Assembly (NCBI GenBank): GCA_005502925.1
Contig: SCPD01000001.1
Coordinates: 496,001-560,000 of the forward strand
Direction: 5' to 3'
Origin: Rhizobiales bacterium Y(2018)
GTDB lineage: Bacteria; Pseudomonadota; Alphaproteobacteria; Rhizobiales; Aestuariivirgaceae
DNA length: 64,000 bases
The position numbers and the translations under genes are program-made. The notes under the pieces were generated by a model. It was given only the letters and a program-made list of their open reading frames with translations, was not told the origin of the DNA and ran no database searches. Below, piece by piece: positions 27,193 to 35,654 of the stretch; the stretch's first letter is position 1; every line of letters starts with the position of its first letter.

Positions 27193-28950
27193 ATGAAGCA
27201 GCAACCCGCTGTGCAGCGCCGTCTGATGGCAATCCTCGCGGCCGACATGGTCGGCTATAGCCGACTCATGGAACTCGATGAAGCGGGAACGCTGGCGCGG
27301 CTGAAGACCCACCGGCTCGAGCTCATCGATCCCGCCATCACCAAAACGCATGGCCGGATCGTCAAGACCACCGGCGACGGCATGCTGGTCGAATTCGCCT
27401 CCGCCACCGATGCGGTCGAATGCGCGGTCGAAGTCCAACGGCGGATGGCAAGGCGCAATACGGACGTCGAGGCCGAGCGTCAGATCCGCTTCCGCATCGG
27501 CATCAATCTCGGCGACATCATCGTCGAGGAGGACGATGTGCTGGGCGACGGGGTCAATATCGCGGCGCGGCTGCAGGTGCTCGCCGAACCGGGCGGCATT
27601 GCGGTGAGCCAGGCGGTCAGGGACGAGCTGGCGCACAAGCTCGATCTCACTTTCGAGGATAAGGGCGAGCAGCCGATGAAGAATATCTCGCGGCCGCTCA
27701 GGGTGTTCCATATTGCCCTCGACGACACCCTGGTGCCGTCCCTGCCCTTGCCCGCTCCATCGGCGGGCGATGGCGGCGCGACGTCGATCGCCGTACTGCC
27801 TTTCGCCAATATGAGCGGCGATCCCGACCAGGAGTTCTTCGCCGACGGGCTGACCGAGGACATCATCACCGCGCTCTCGCGCTTCCACGATCTGCTCGTC
27901 ATCTCGCGCAACTCCACCTTCGTCTACAAGGGCAAGGCGGTGAATGTGCAGGAGGTGGCCAAGGCCTTCGGCGTGCATTATGTGGTCGAAGGCAGCGTGC
28001 GTAAGATCGCCAACCGGGTGCGCATCACCGTGCAGCTCATCGACGCCCGCACCGACCGCCATGTCTGGGCGGAGCGTTATGACCGCGAGCTCACCGATAT
28101 CTTCGCCATGCAGGACGAAGTGACCGCCTCGATCGTGGCCACACTGTCGGGGCGGGTCGAGGCGGCGGCGACCGAGCGCGTGCAGCGCAGCCCGACGAGC
28201 AATATGCGCGCTTATGAATATCTGCTGGCGGCCAAGGTGCTGCATCATCGCTCGACGGTCGATGCCAATGCCGAGGCGCAGAAGATGGTCGAGAAAGCAC
28301 TCGCCCTCGATCCCAATTACGCCCATGCGCATGCCTGGCGCGGCTGCATCGTCGGCCAGTCCTGGATGTATAATTGGTGCCCCGACCGCGAGACGGCCTG
28401 GAACACGGTCGTCGCCGAGCTCGGGACCGCGCTGACCCTCGACGACAATGACAGCGACGTGCACCGCATCCTGGCGGCGATCAGCCTCAATCGCGGTGAT
28501 CACGAGGCGGCGCGTTATCATCAGGAGCGCGCGCTCGGCCTCAATCCCAACAATGACCTCATCGTCGTCCAGCAAGGCGAATATCTGACCTGGGCCGGAA
28601 GGCCCGAGGAAGGCATCGACTGGATCAGGAAGGCGATGCGGCTCAACCCGCACCACCCCGAGCGCTTCTGGAACCATCTCGGCCGCGCTTATTTCGTCGC
28701 CCGCCAATATCCCGAAGCCATCGAGGCCTTCCGCCATATCAGCAAGCCCGACCAGTTCCACCATGCCTTCCTCGCCGCCGCGGCGGCGATGGCCGGCGAT
28801 CCGGCGTCCGCCGAGCAGCACCGCCGGCAGGTCCTGTCCCTCGACCAGAACTTCGCCGTCGAAATCTACCTTGCGACGCTCCATTACATGCGCAACGACG
28901 ATGCCGAGCACCATCGCGAGGCGCTGATCCGCGCCGGCCTGCCGCAGTGA
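27193..28950 (+). CDS. class III adenylate/guanylate cyclase-TolB-like-TPR protein
   Basis: A 585-residue soluble protein. Residues 8-175 form a class III cyclase domain with both metal Asps (D18 in AADMVGYSRL, D62 in TTGDGML) and the NIAARL segment with the transition-state Asn and Arg. Residues ~197-315 are a TolB N-terminal-like domain (SIAVLPFANMSGDPDQEFFADG). From ~330 to the end are TPR-type helices. This layout is common and expanded in rhizobia; it probably makes cAMP in response to a partner bound by the TPR part. No membrane segment. Converges on the gene ending at 28964. Confidence 0.88.
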   Translation: MKQQPAVQRRLMAILAADMVGYSRLMELDEAGTLARLKTHRLELIDPAITKTHGRIVKTTGDGMLVEFASATDAVECAVEVQRRMARRNTDVEAERQIRFRIGINLGDIIVEEDDVLGDGVNIAARLQVLAEPGGIAVSQAVRDELAHKLDLTFEDKGEQPMKNISRPLRVFHIALDDTLVPSLPLPAPSAGDGGATSIAVLPFANMSGDPDQEFFADGLTEDIITALSRFHDLLVISRNSTFVYKGKAVNVQEVAKAFGVHYVVEGSVRKIANRVRITVQLIDARTDRHVWAERYDRELTDIFAMQDEVTASIVATLSGRVEAAATERVQRSPTSNMRAYEYLLAAKVLHHRSTVDANAEAQKMVEKALALDPNYAHAHAWRGCIVGQSWMYNWCPDRETAWNTVVAELGTALTLDDNDSDVHRILAAISLNRGDHEAARYHQERALGLNPNNDLIVVQQGEYLTWAGRPEEGIDWIRKAMRLNPHHPERFWNHLGRAYFVARQYPEAIEAFRHISKPDQFHHAFLAAAAAMAGDPASAEQHRRQVLSLDQNFAVEIYLATLHYMRNDDAEHHREALIRAGLPQ

Positions 28951-28963
28951 ATGAGGCTGCCCG

Positions 28964-29431
28964 TCACGCTGCGCGGGTGAACGTCATGATCCAGTTGGTC
29001 TCCCAGCTCCGCCCCTCGTCCCTGGAGAAAGCCTGCTCCCAGCGCGGCGCGGTCTCGCAAGCGAGCCACAGATAGCGGACCTTGACCGGCACCCCGTCAT
29101 CGGTGTCGTCGGCATAGAAGATGCCGCGCCCGCCCTCGAAACGGCCACGCACCGGTGGGAAGAACACACGCCGCTGGCTGTCCATCCAATGCAGCGACCA
29201 GGTCCCGCCATCGGCATCGAATACGGCCAGATTGATGCCCGACAGCGACAGGGCCGGAATATCGATCTCATCGATATGCGCGGCGCCACCGAGGAGCGCG
29301 CGGCAATCCGATGTGGCGGCGAAGGTCTCCCATTCATCCGATCCCACGAAGCGCTTCTTCAATCGCTCATTGACGACATTCCACCGGCCGATGAAGAAAT
29401 CAAAATCACCGGCGCCATTCGCCTCGCCCAT
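28964..29431 (-). CDS. conserved hypothetical protein (DUF1579-like)
   Basis: A 155-residue soluble protein starting MGEANGAGDFDFFIGRWNV. The pattern FFIGRW near the start, a run of beta strands (INLAVFDADGGTWSLHWMDS) and a C-terminal SWETNWIMTF resemble DUF1579-type, lipocalin-like barrels that may bind small hydrophobic ligands. The assignment is by pattern only. AGGGAGAG precedes the ATG at 29431; a longer start at 29485 has no such site. It follows the TauE-like gene after 80 bases. Confidence 0.65.
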   Translation of the reverse strand: MGEANGAGDFDFFIGRWNVVNERLKKRFVGSDEWETFAATSDCRALLGGAAHIDEIDIPALSLSGINLAVFDADGGTWSLHWMDSQRRVFFPPVRGRFEGGRGIFYADDTDDGVPVKVRYLWLACETAPRWEQAFSRDEGRSWETNWIMTFTRAA

Positions 29432-29511
29432 CGTCGCTCTCCCTTGTTGTGCGCAGGCGCAAGGCATAGCGCCCACTCCTGCCAAGGGAGTGTCAGTTGT
29501 GATTGGTTCGA

Positions 29512-30261
29512 TTAGCCTAGAGCGGCGTCATAGACGAGCTTCAGCGACACCAGGAACAGCGCCCCGATCACCAGGCGGTAGAACAGATCCTGCGGGAGGA
29601 TGCGGGTGAGCTTGACGCCCACGAAGGTGGCGGCGATGGCGAAGGGAAACAGCGCCGCGACGGTCTTGAGATTGGCGAACGAAAGCTGGCCCAGCGCCCA
29701 GTAGGGCACGAGCTTCACCGCATTGACGACAGCGAAGAGGATCGTCGTGGTGCCGGCATAGATCATCTTGTCGAGGCGCTGCGGCAGCACATACATCTGG
29801 TAGGGCGGCGCGCCGGCGTGGCTGACGAAGCTGGTGAAGCCCGACACCGTGCCCCAGAACACGCCGCGCGGGACGTCGGCCCGGTGCGGCGTGACCGCAT
29901 GGCGGCCACGCAGCCAGTAATTCAGGCAGAAGGAAAGGCCGATCACGCCGACCAGCAAGGTGACCAGCCGGTCGGAAACCAAGGACGCCGTGGCCCAACC
30001 GATGGCGACGCCCAACGTCGCCGCCGGGATGAGGATATTCAGGTTGCGGCGGTCGAATTCGCGCCGATAGACCCACAGGCCGAAGACATCCGTCACCACG
30101 AAAATCGGCAGGAGCAAACCGGCGGCATGGACGGGCGAGGTCGCCAGCGCCAGCACCGGCACGCCCAGCATGCCGACGACCGGCAGCCCGCCTTTCGAGG
30201 CACCGACGAGAACGGCGGCCACCAGGGCCGCGGCATAAAAGAACAGACCGCCGTCGACCAC
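29512..30261 (-). CDS. TSUP family (TauE/SafE) membrane transporter
   Basis: A 249-residue protein with about eight hydrophobic segments, in two halves, each containing the TSUP pattern: GASKGGLPVVGM in the first and GFTSFVSHAGAPPYQMY in the second. Family members export sulfite, sulfoacetate or related organosulfur anions; the substrate here is unknown. It starts with GTG at 30261, nine bases after the stop of the dehydrogenase gene, so the two are probably co-transcribed. Confidence 0.87.
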   Translation of the reverse strand: MVDGGLFFYAAALVAAVLVGASKGGLPVVGMLGVPVLALATSPVHAAGLLLPIFVVTDVFGLWVYRREFDRRNLNILIPAATLGVAIGWATASLVSDRLVTLLVGVIGLSFCLNYWLRGRHAVTPHRADVPRGVFWGTVSGFTSFVSHAGAPPYQMYVLPQRLDKMIYAGTTTILFAVVNAVKLVPYWALGQLSFANLKTVAALFPFAIAATFVGVKLTRILPQDLFYRLVIGALFLVSLKLVYDAALG

Positions 30262-30270
30262 CGGACGGGA

Positions 30271-31143
30271 TCAGCGCTGCAGCCGGGCGATCAGGCTCGA
30301 CGTGTCCCAGCGCTTGCCGCCCATCTTCTGGACGTCGGCATAGAACTGGTCGATGAGCGCCGTGATCGGCAAGGACACGCCATTGTTGTTCGCTTCGGCG
30401 AGACAGATGCCGAGGTCCTTGCGCATCCAGTCGACGGCAAAGCCGAAATCGAACTTGCCGGCGATCATCGTCTTGTGCCGGTTCTCCATCTGCCAGGAGC
30501 CGGCCGCCCCCTTCGAGATCACCTCGACCACCGCCTCCATGTCGAGGCCGGCCTTCATGCCGAAATTGACCGCTTCCGAGAGGCCCTGAACGAGGCCGGC
30601 AATGCAGATCTGGTTGACCATCTTGGCGAGCTGGCCCGAACCGGCTGGGCCGAGCAGCCGGCACATGCGCGAATAATGGGTGATGAGCGGCGCCGCTCTG
30701 TCGAAATCGCCCTGCTCACCCCCGCACATCACGGTGAGCACGCCATTCTCCGCTCCCGCCTGGCCGCCCGAGACCGGTGCGTCGACGAAGCCCAGGCCTT
30801 TCGCCGAGGCGGCGGCATGGAGCTCGCGGGCGACATCGGCCGAAGCCGTGGTGTGGTCGACGAAGATGGCGCCCTTCTTCATCGCCTGGAAGGCGCCGTC
30901 CGGCCCGGTCGTCACCTGACGCAGATCATCGTCATTTCCGACGCAGGCGAAGACGAAATCGGCATCGCGGGCGGCTTCCGCGGGCGTCGGCGCGGTCCTG
31001 TCCTTGAACTGTGCCGCCCATTTCTCCGCCTTCGCGCCGGTGCGGTTATAGACCGTCACGGGAATGCCGGCCTTGCTCTTGAGATGGCCGGCCATCGGAT
31101 AGCCCATGACGCCCAAGCCGATCCAGGCTGCTCTTTGGCTCAT
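30271..31143 (-). CDS. NAD(P)-dependent beta-hydroxyacid dehydrogenase (3-hydroxyisobutyrate dehydrogenase family)
   Basis: A 290-residue enzyme. Residues 8-15 (GLGVMGYP) form the dinucleotide loop and NRT at the second strand end suggests NADP-type binding. The substrate loop is DAPVSGGQAGAENG and the catalytic lysine is in GSGQLAKMVNQICIAG. The substrate could be 3-hydroxyisobutyrate, tartronate semialdehyde or a related acid. The ATG at 31143 has GGAGTG upstream; an in-frame start at 31260 runs through dispersed element copy 3 and is unlikely. Divergent from threonine ammonia-lyase. Confidence 0.87.
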   Translation of the reverse strand: MSQRAAWIGLGVMGYPMAGHLKSKAGIPVTVYNRTGAKAEKWAAQFKDRTAPTPAEAARDADFVFACVGNDDDLRQVTTGPDGAFQAMKKGAIFVDHTTASADVARELHAAASAKGLGFVDAPVSGGQAGAENGVLTVMCGGEQGDFDRAAPLITHYSRMCRLLGPAGSGQLAKMVNQICIAGLVQGLSEAVNFGMKAGLDMEAVVEVISKGAAGSWQMENRHKTMIAGKFDFGFAVDWMRKDLGICLAEANNNGVSLPITALIDQFYADVQKMGGKRWDTSSLIARLQR

Positions 31144-31211
31144 TCTTACACTCCATGTCGCGGGTTGACGCCGGAACGGCGGATAGAGGTGGTGGCGAGC
31201 GCAGATAGATA

Positions 31212-31318
31212 GGGCAAATACCGCCAAAGTTGAAGACTTTGGCGGTAAGTATTTGCCCACATTCCTGTTGGCGCGATTCCTTATCGGCGAAGTGTTTCCA
31301 CTTCGCCGATAAGCGCGC
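31212..31318 (+). repeat. two-hairpin dispersed element, copy 3
   Basis: Hairpin A: GGGCAAATA (31212-31220) / TATTTGCCC (31250-31258) around CGCCAAAGT (31222-31230) / ACTTTGGCG (31236-31244), again with one unpaired base on the 5' side and GTAAG on the 3' side. Hairpin B: TTATCGGCGAAGTG (31281-31294) / CACTTCGCCGATAA (31299-31312) with GCGC just outside on both sides. It occupies the divergent promoter region between the dehydrogenase and ilvA genes. Confidence 0.85.
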
Positions 31319-31368
31319 TAGAAACAACCGGCAAAGACAAACGAGCAATGTGAGATGGGGGAACCGCA

Positions 31369-32607
31369 ATGGCGGTGACATTCAAGGACATCGAGAACGC
31401 GCGGACCGTTCTCGCAGGCAATGTCGTGCGCACGCCGCTCATCCGGGCGGACAAGCTGTCCGACATCACCGGCGCCGACATCTATGTGAAGTTCGAGAAT
31501 CTCCAGGTCACCAGCTCGTTCAAGGACCGCGGCGCCTACAACAAGATGTCGAGCCTGACCGATTCCGAAAGGGCGCGCGGCGTGATCGCCATGTCGGCCG
31601 GCAATCATGCCCAGGCGGTCGCCTACCACGCCAAGCGGCTCGGCATCCCGGCCACCATCGTGATGCCGGAGACGACGCCCTCGACCAAGGTGGAGCGTAC
31701 CCGCGCCCATGGCGCGCATGTGATCCTTTCGGGCGAAACGCTGGCCGAAAGCCAGGTGACCGCCGAGACGCTGGTCAAGGACAAGGGCTACCTCCTCATC
31801 CATCCCTATGACGACGACAAGGTCATCGCCGGGCAAGGCACCATCGCGATCGAGATGCTGGAGGACCAGCCCGATCTCGACGTCATGGTGGTGCCGATCG
31901 GCGGCGGCGGCATCATCGGCGGCACGGCGATCGCCGCCAAGCACCTGAAGCCCGATATCGAGATGCTGGGCGTCGAGGTGAAGCTCTACCCCTCGATGTA
32001 TCACGCGCTGCGCGGGCAGCCGGCCAAATGCGGCGGCTCGACGCTGGCCGAAGGCATCGCGGTCAAGAATGTCACCGAGCGTACCATCACCATCGCCAAG
32101 CAATATGTCGATGATGTGCGCCTCGTCGGCGAGAGCGACATCGAACGCGCCGTCATGGCCTATCTCACCCATCAGAAGACACTGGCCGAAGGTGCGGGCG
32201 CCGCCGGGCTCGCCGCGGTGTTTGCCGATCCCGGCCATTTCCGCGGCCGCAAGGTGGGGCTCATTCTGTGCGGCGGCAATATCGATCCCCGCATCCTCGC
32301 CTCCATCATCCTGCGCGAGCTCGAGCGCGAACACAGGATTGTGAACCTGCGCATCCAGATCGACGATCGGCCGGGGGTGCTCGGCCGCATCGCCACGCTT
32401 CTGGGCCAGCTCGGCGCCAATATCCTCGAAGTCTCGCACCGGCGCATGTTCCTCGACGTGCCGGCCAAGGGCGCCGAGCTCGAGATCATGGTGGAAACCC
32501 GCGACGGTCCGCATGCCGATGAAATCGTGGCGCGCATCGAGGCGGAAGGCTTCTCGACCCGGGTTCTCGACGCGCCGGGCGGGCGCGAGACCGTCCGGCG
32601 GGGCTGA
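31369..32607 (+). CDS. ilvA: threonine ammonia-lyase with C-terminal ACT domain
   Basis: PLP enzyme converting threonine to 2-oxobutyrate and ammonia. The 412 residues comprise the fold-type II core (PLP lysine in SSFKDRGAYNK; glycine loop PIGGGGIIGG; ECGGNIDP-like LCGGNIDPR) and one ACT domain from about residue 330 (RIVNLRIQIDDRPGVLGRIA). A single ACT domain and this length fit the one-ACT class, which may be biosynthetic or degradative. GGGGGA precedes the ATG. Divergent from the hydroxyacid dehydrogenase, with element copy 3 in the shared upstream region. Confidence 0.9.
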   Translation: MAVTFKDIENARTVLAGNVVRTPLIRADKLSDITGADIYVKFENLQVTSSFKDRGAYNKMSSLTDSERARGVIAMSAGNHAQAVAYHAKRLGIPATIVMPETTPSTKVERTRAHGAHVILSGETLAESQVTAETLVKDKGYLLIHPYDDDKVIAGQGTIAIEMLEDQPDLDVMVVPIGGGGIIGGTAIAAKHLKPDIEMLGVEVKLYPSMYHALRGQPAKCGGSTLAEGIAVKNVTERTITIAKQYVDDVRLVGESDIERAVMAYLTHQKTLAEGAGAAGLAAVFADPGHFRGRKVGLILCGGNIDPRILASIILRELEREHRIVNLRIQIDDRPGVLGRIATLLGQLGANILEVSHRRMFLDVPAKGAELEIMVETRDGPHADEIVARIEAEGFSTRVLDAPGGRETVRRG

Positions 32608-32708
32608 TCCCTCCGCCGACATTCAGACTTGTGCGGAACGGAAAGGGGGAGCAGATTCCTGCTGCTACCGCCTACTGATTCAGAAATGAACTTAAGGGGT
32701 ATAAAATC

Positions 32709-32963
32709 ATGGAAGGATTCGGCTGGATCATGTCCATCATTCTCGGCGCCCTCGCGGGATGGATCGCCGAGAAGGTGATGAAGTTCGATACGGGCCTCAT
32801 CATGAACATCGTGCTCGGGATCGTCGGCGCTCTCGTCGGCAATTTCATTCTCGGGCTTCTCGGCATCAGCCTGGGAGGCCTTCTTGGCCAGCTGATCGTC
32901 GCGATTATCGGCGCTTGCATCCTCATTTACGCCTACCGCATGATCAAGGCCAACCAGGCCTGA
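32709..32963 (+). CDS. GlsB/YeaQ/YmgE family small membrane protein
   Basis: An 84-residue protein with three hydrophobic, Gly-rich segments: residues 5-20 (IMSIILGALAGWIAE), 30-50 and 55-76. The opening GWIAEK and the middle NIVLGIVGALVGNFI are the family landmarks. In enterobacteria such proteins are stress-induced (RpoS); the molecular role is unknown. AAGGGG lies about 10 bases before the ATG. Stands alone between ilvA and bpt. Confidence 0.88.
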   Translation: MEGFGWIMSIILGALAGWIAEKVMKFDTGLIMNIVLGIVGALVGNFILGLLGISLGGLLGQLIVAIIGACILIYAYRMIKANQA

Positions 32964-32969
32964 TCTCCC

Positions 32970-33002
32970 TCTCTGGGGGGCCCGGCGGGCACCCCCGGAG
33001 AG
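32970..33002 (+). terminator. GC-rich stem-loop after the YeaQ-like gene
   Basis: TCTCTGGGGGG pairs with CCCCCGGAGAG (one G-T pair) over a loop of about 11 bases, starting a few bases after the stop at 32963. CAATAAC follows instead of a T run, so it is a weak intrinsic terminator at best. Confidence 0.35.
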
Positions 33003-33079
33003 CAATAACATGTCAAGCCTTGCTTCTGCCAAAAGCGGCGGCATGATAGGGGTATGAGCAAGAGTGCAGGACGGCCAGA

Positions 33080-33808
33080 GTGACGATCGAGCGGCGCAAC
33101 TTTCCGCAGTTCTTCATTACCGCGCCGGCGCCGTGCCCTTATTTGGCCGGCCGCGTCGAACGTAAGGTCTTCACCCATCTGATCGGCACGGAGGCGCGCC
33201 AGCTCAACACCCAGCTGTCGCAAGCGGGGTTCCGGCGCAGCCAGAACATCGCCTATAGGCCGGCCTGCGACGGGTGCTCGGCCTGCGTGTCGGTGAGGGT
33301 CTGCGTCAAGGAATTCATCCCCACCGGATCGTTCCGCAAGATCATCAAGGCCAATACCGATCTCACCGGCACGGTGAAGCCGGCCAAGGCGACGGCCGAG
33401 CAATATTCCCTGTTCCGCGGCTATATCGACGAGCGCCATGCCGATGGCGGCATGGCCGACATGACGGCGCTCGACTTCGCCGCCATGGTGGATGACAGCT
33501 TCGTCGACACCCGGGTCGTCGAATACCGTTCATCGACCGACATCGGCGAGAACGCTCTGGTGGCTTGCGTCATCACCGACGTGCTGTCGGACGGGCTGTC
33601 GATGATCTACAGCTTCTATGAGCCGGATCTCGCCCATAGGAGCCTCGGAACCTATATGATACTCGATCACATCGAGCGCACCCGCAAGCTCGGCCTGCCC
33701 TATCTTTATCTCGGCTACTGGGTTCAAGGATCGCGAAAGATGAGTTATAAAGCGCGCTTCCTGCCGCAGGAACGGCTGACCATGGATGGCTGGGTACGCC
33801 ATAACTGA
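33080..33808 (+). CDS. bpt: aspartate/glutamate leucyltransferase (bacterial arginyltransferase homologue)
   Basis: Transfers Leu from Leu-tRNA to proteins with N-terminal Asp or Glu, marking them for ClpAP (N-degron pathway). The 242 residues have the N-terminal CPYL and [13 protein letters not shown] cysteine region and the C-terminal GNAT-like part ([19 protein letters not shown], then [15 protein letters not shown]). The gene starts with GTG at 33080. It is plus-strand and alone; in many rhizobia it lies near hemB and parC, as here within 10 kb on both sides. Confidence 0.92.
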   Translation: MTIERRNFPQFFITAPAPCPYLAGRVERKVFTHLIGTEARQLNTQLSQAGFRRSQNIAYRPACDGCSACVSVRVCVKEFIPTGSFRKIIKANTDLTGTVKPAKATAEQYSLFRGYIDERHADGGMADMTALDFAAMVDDSFVDTRVVEYRSSTDIGENALVACVITDVLSDGLSMIYSFYEPDLAHRSLGTYMILDHIERTRKLGLPYLYLGYWVQGSRKMSYKARFLPQERLTMDGWVRHN

Positions 33809-33896
33809 CCGCGGGTACAATCTTGAAGAGCCTTTACTTCCTGTTACGATTTTAGCCTGTAGTAGAATTACGCCAAGTGAGCGACCGGGATAGTGC

Positions 33897-34799
33897 ATGC
33901 GACCGTCTCCTCCATCGCCCAGCGATGATCATCGCCGGGGCCTCTTGCTGACCGCCATCGGGGCGGTGCTGTTCACGTTCGACGTCCCGCTCATCCGGCT
34001 CGCGGCCTCCGACAAATGGACCCTGATGTTCTCCCGGGGCCTCCTGCTCTTTCTCGCCATGACCATCCTGTGGATGGTTTTCCAGCGCGGCTGGCGCGGC
34101 AGCGTCTCCTATATCAGCGGTGGCGCCGGTATCATTGCCGCCATCTCGAGCACGCTTGCCAATCTCATGTTCCTGGCGGCAGTGACCGAAACCACCGCGG
34201 CCAATCTCGTCTTCATCATCGGCCTCAATCCGGTGATCTGCGCCGTCCTCGCCTGGATCGTGCTCAAGGAGCACGTGCCCTGGCAAACCTGGCTCGCCAT
34301 CGCCCTGGCGCTGTTCGGGGTCGGCATCATCGGATGGAGCGGCCATAAGGCGGGCACCAGCACCGGCGACCTCCTGGCCTTCGGCGTCGCCTGTTGCATG
34401 GCCGTCACGCTGACGGCGGCACGCTGGAGCGGCAAGAACATCATGACCAGCCTCGCTATCGGGTCGCTCGCTTCCGCCTGCATCGCCGCCTTCTGGGCCA
34501 CGCCCGCAGCGCTTCCCCCGATCAGCTGGGGCTGGCTCGCCATCAATGCGCTGATGGTCGTACCGGTCGCCATGGCGCTGCTGATCATCGGGCCGCGCTA
34601 CCTGCCGGCGTCTGAAGTCGCGATGTTCTTCCTGCTCGAGCTGATCCTGACCCCGCTCTGGATGTGGCTCATCTTCGGTGAGACCCCGACGAAAGAAGCC
34701 TGCCTCGGCGGCGCGATCATCTTCTGCACGTTGCTCGGCCACAGCATCTGGCGGCTGACATCGGGCGCGCGCAGCCGCATCGCCACCGCCGGCGCATGA
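33897..34799 (+). CDS. EamA/DMT superfamily transporter
   Basis: A 300-residue inner-membrane protein with ten hydrophobic segments in two EamA repeats. The first repeat ends in the typical NPVICAVLAWIVLKEHVPW (residues ~112-130) and the second in ELILTPLWMWLIFGETPT (~247-264), the conserved E-x-P-type motifs. The substrate is unknown (metabolite or amino-acid export is common). The ATG at 33897 directly follows a weak AGCGACCGGG. Two hairpins follow the stop. Confidence 0.85.
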   Translation: MRPSPPSPSDDHRRGLLLTAIGAVLFTFDVPLIRLAASDKWTLMFSRGLLLFLAMTILWMVFQRGWRGSVSYISGGAGIIAAISSTLANLMFLAAVTETTAANLVFIIGLNPVICAVLAWIVLKEHVPWQTWLAIALALFGVGIIGWSGHKAGTSTGDLLAFGVACCMAVTLTAARWSGKNIMTSLAIGSLASACIAAFWATPAALPPISWGWLAINALMVVPVAMALLIIGPRYLPASEVAMFFLLELILTPLWMWLIFGETPTKEACLGGAIIFCTLLGHSIWRLTSGARSRIATAGA

Positions 34800-34800
34800 T

Positions 34801-34875
34801 GATCGTCACGTCAGGTGGAAGCCACCTGAAACGATCGCGATCCGGGACAGCTTGACGGCAGAACCGTCAGATTTT
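34801..34875 (+). terminator. two consecutive hairpins after the EamA gene
   Basis: First: TCAGGTGG (34811-34818) / CCACCTGA (34822-34829), extended by GATCGT / ACGATC at 34801-34806 and 34831-34836. Second: TGACGG (34853-34858) / CCGTCA (34864-34869), followed by GATTTTACC. The second has the form of a short intrinsic terminator for the plus-strand transporter. Confidence 0.55.
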
Positions 34876-34895
34876 ACCAAAATTTTCATGACTCC

Positions 34896-34925
34896 TTGCA
34901 CCGATTGATTAATCGGCCCGATATA
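34896..34925 (+). promoter_or_regulatory. candidate promoter with palindromic operator
   Basis: TTGCAC (34896-34901) and GATATA (34920-34925) are 18 bases apart and lie just before the gene starting at 34947. The spacer contains a perfect palindrome CCGATT-gatt-AATCGG (34901-34916), the position where a repressor would block RNA polymerase. No regulator gene is adjacent. The assignment rests on pattern only. Confidence 0.4.
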
Positions 34926-34946
34926 TTGCGTCGTGAAAGGGGAATC

Positions 34947-35654
34947 ATGACAACCTGCCTGACCGATCCGCTCGGAGCCGCCCGTGTCGTCGTCCATATG
35001 TTGGACAAGGCGGAGGAATTCGGCCTCACCATCACCTGCTCCTCCGACTTCGACGATTTCATCGAAGTCCGGCAGAGCAAGCGCGGCACCGCGGTCTCGC
35101 CGATGTTCGACCCCTCCATCACCCAGCTCGACAATTCGCGCGCCTTCTGGATGATGGCGAAGCTCAACGGTACTGATGTTGTATCTCTGCAAGCCTTCCG
35201 GCTCGACATCGTCCATACCAATCTCGCCGAATGGGCGCTGGGCTGGATGGCCGGCCTCTATATCAAGCGGCAGGAGTTGGTGATGCCCTCCTCGATCGAG
35301 CCGCCGGAGCACTCCCGCTCGCGCTTCCTCAAGGGCGGCCTCGTCTATCACGGCGAAGCATGGATCGACAACAAAGCGATGAAGAAGCGCGAATGGTTCG
35401 ATCACTTCCTCAAGCTCGGTATGCTGATCGCGCTGGTCAAATGGCACCCCGACGCCGTGTGGGCGCTGACCAGCAAGGCCTTCGTCACCCATGGGCATGC
35501 GGCGCGCGGCGGCTATGCGCTGCAGGAACGCGGCTTCCTCAAATGGCATGACGAATGGCAGCCGGCGGGTGCCGAGCCCACGGAATGGCTGATGCTGGCC
35601 GAGCGCACCCACCTCGAATTCATGATCGCCGAGGAAGCGTCTAAATTACCTTGA
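34947..35654 (+). CDS. conserved hypothetical protein
   Basis: A 235-residue soluble protein starting MTTCLTDPLG. It has no signal peptide or membrane segment, is Trp- and Met-rich (FWMMAKL, AEWALGWMAG, KWHDEWQPAG) and mixes helices and strands; I recognise no family. AAGGGG lies five bases before the ATG at 34947, so I prefer it to an in-frame start at 34896. Its last 14 bases overlap the convergent gene 35641-36420, which is also unrecognised and of similar size. Confidence 0.65.
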   Translation: MTTCLTDPLGAARVVVHMLDKAEEFGLTITCSSDFDDFIEVRQSKRGTAVSPMFDPSITQLDNSRAFWMMAKLNGTDVVSLQAFRLDIVHTNLAEWALGWMAGLYIKRQELVMPSSIEPPEHSRSRFLKGGLVYHGEAWIDNKAMKKREWFDHFLKLGMLIALVKWHPDAVWALTSKAFVTHGHAARGGYALQERGFLKWHDEWQPAGAEPTEWLMLAERTHLEFMIAEEASKLP

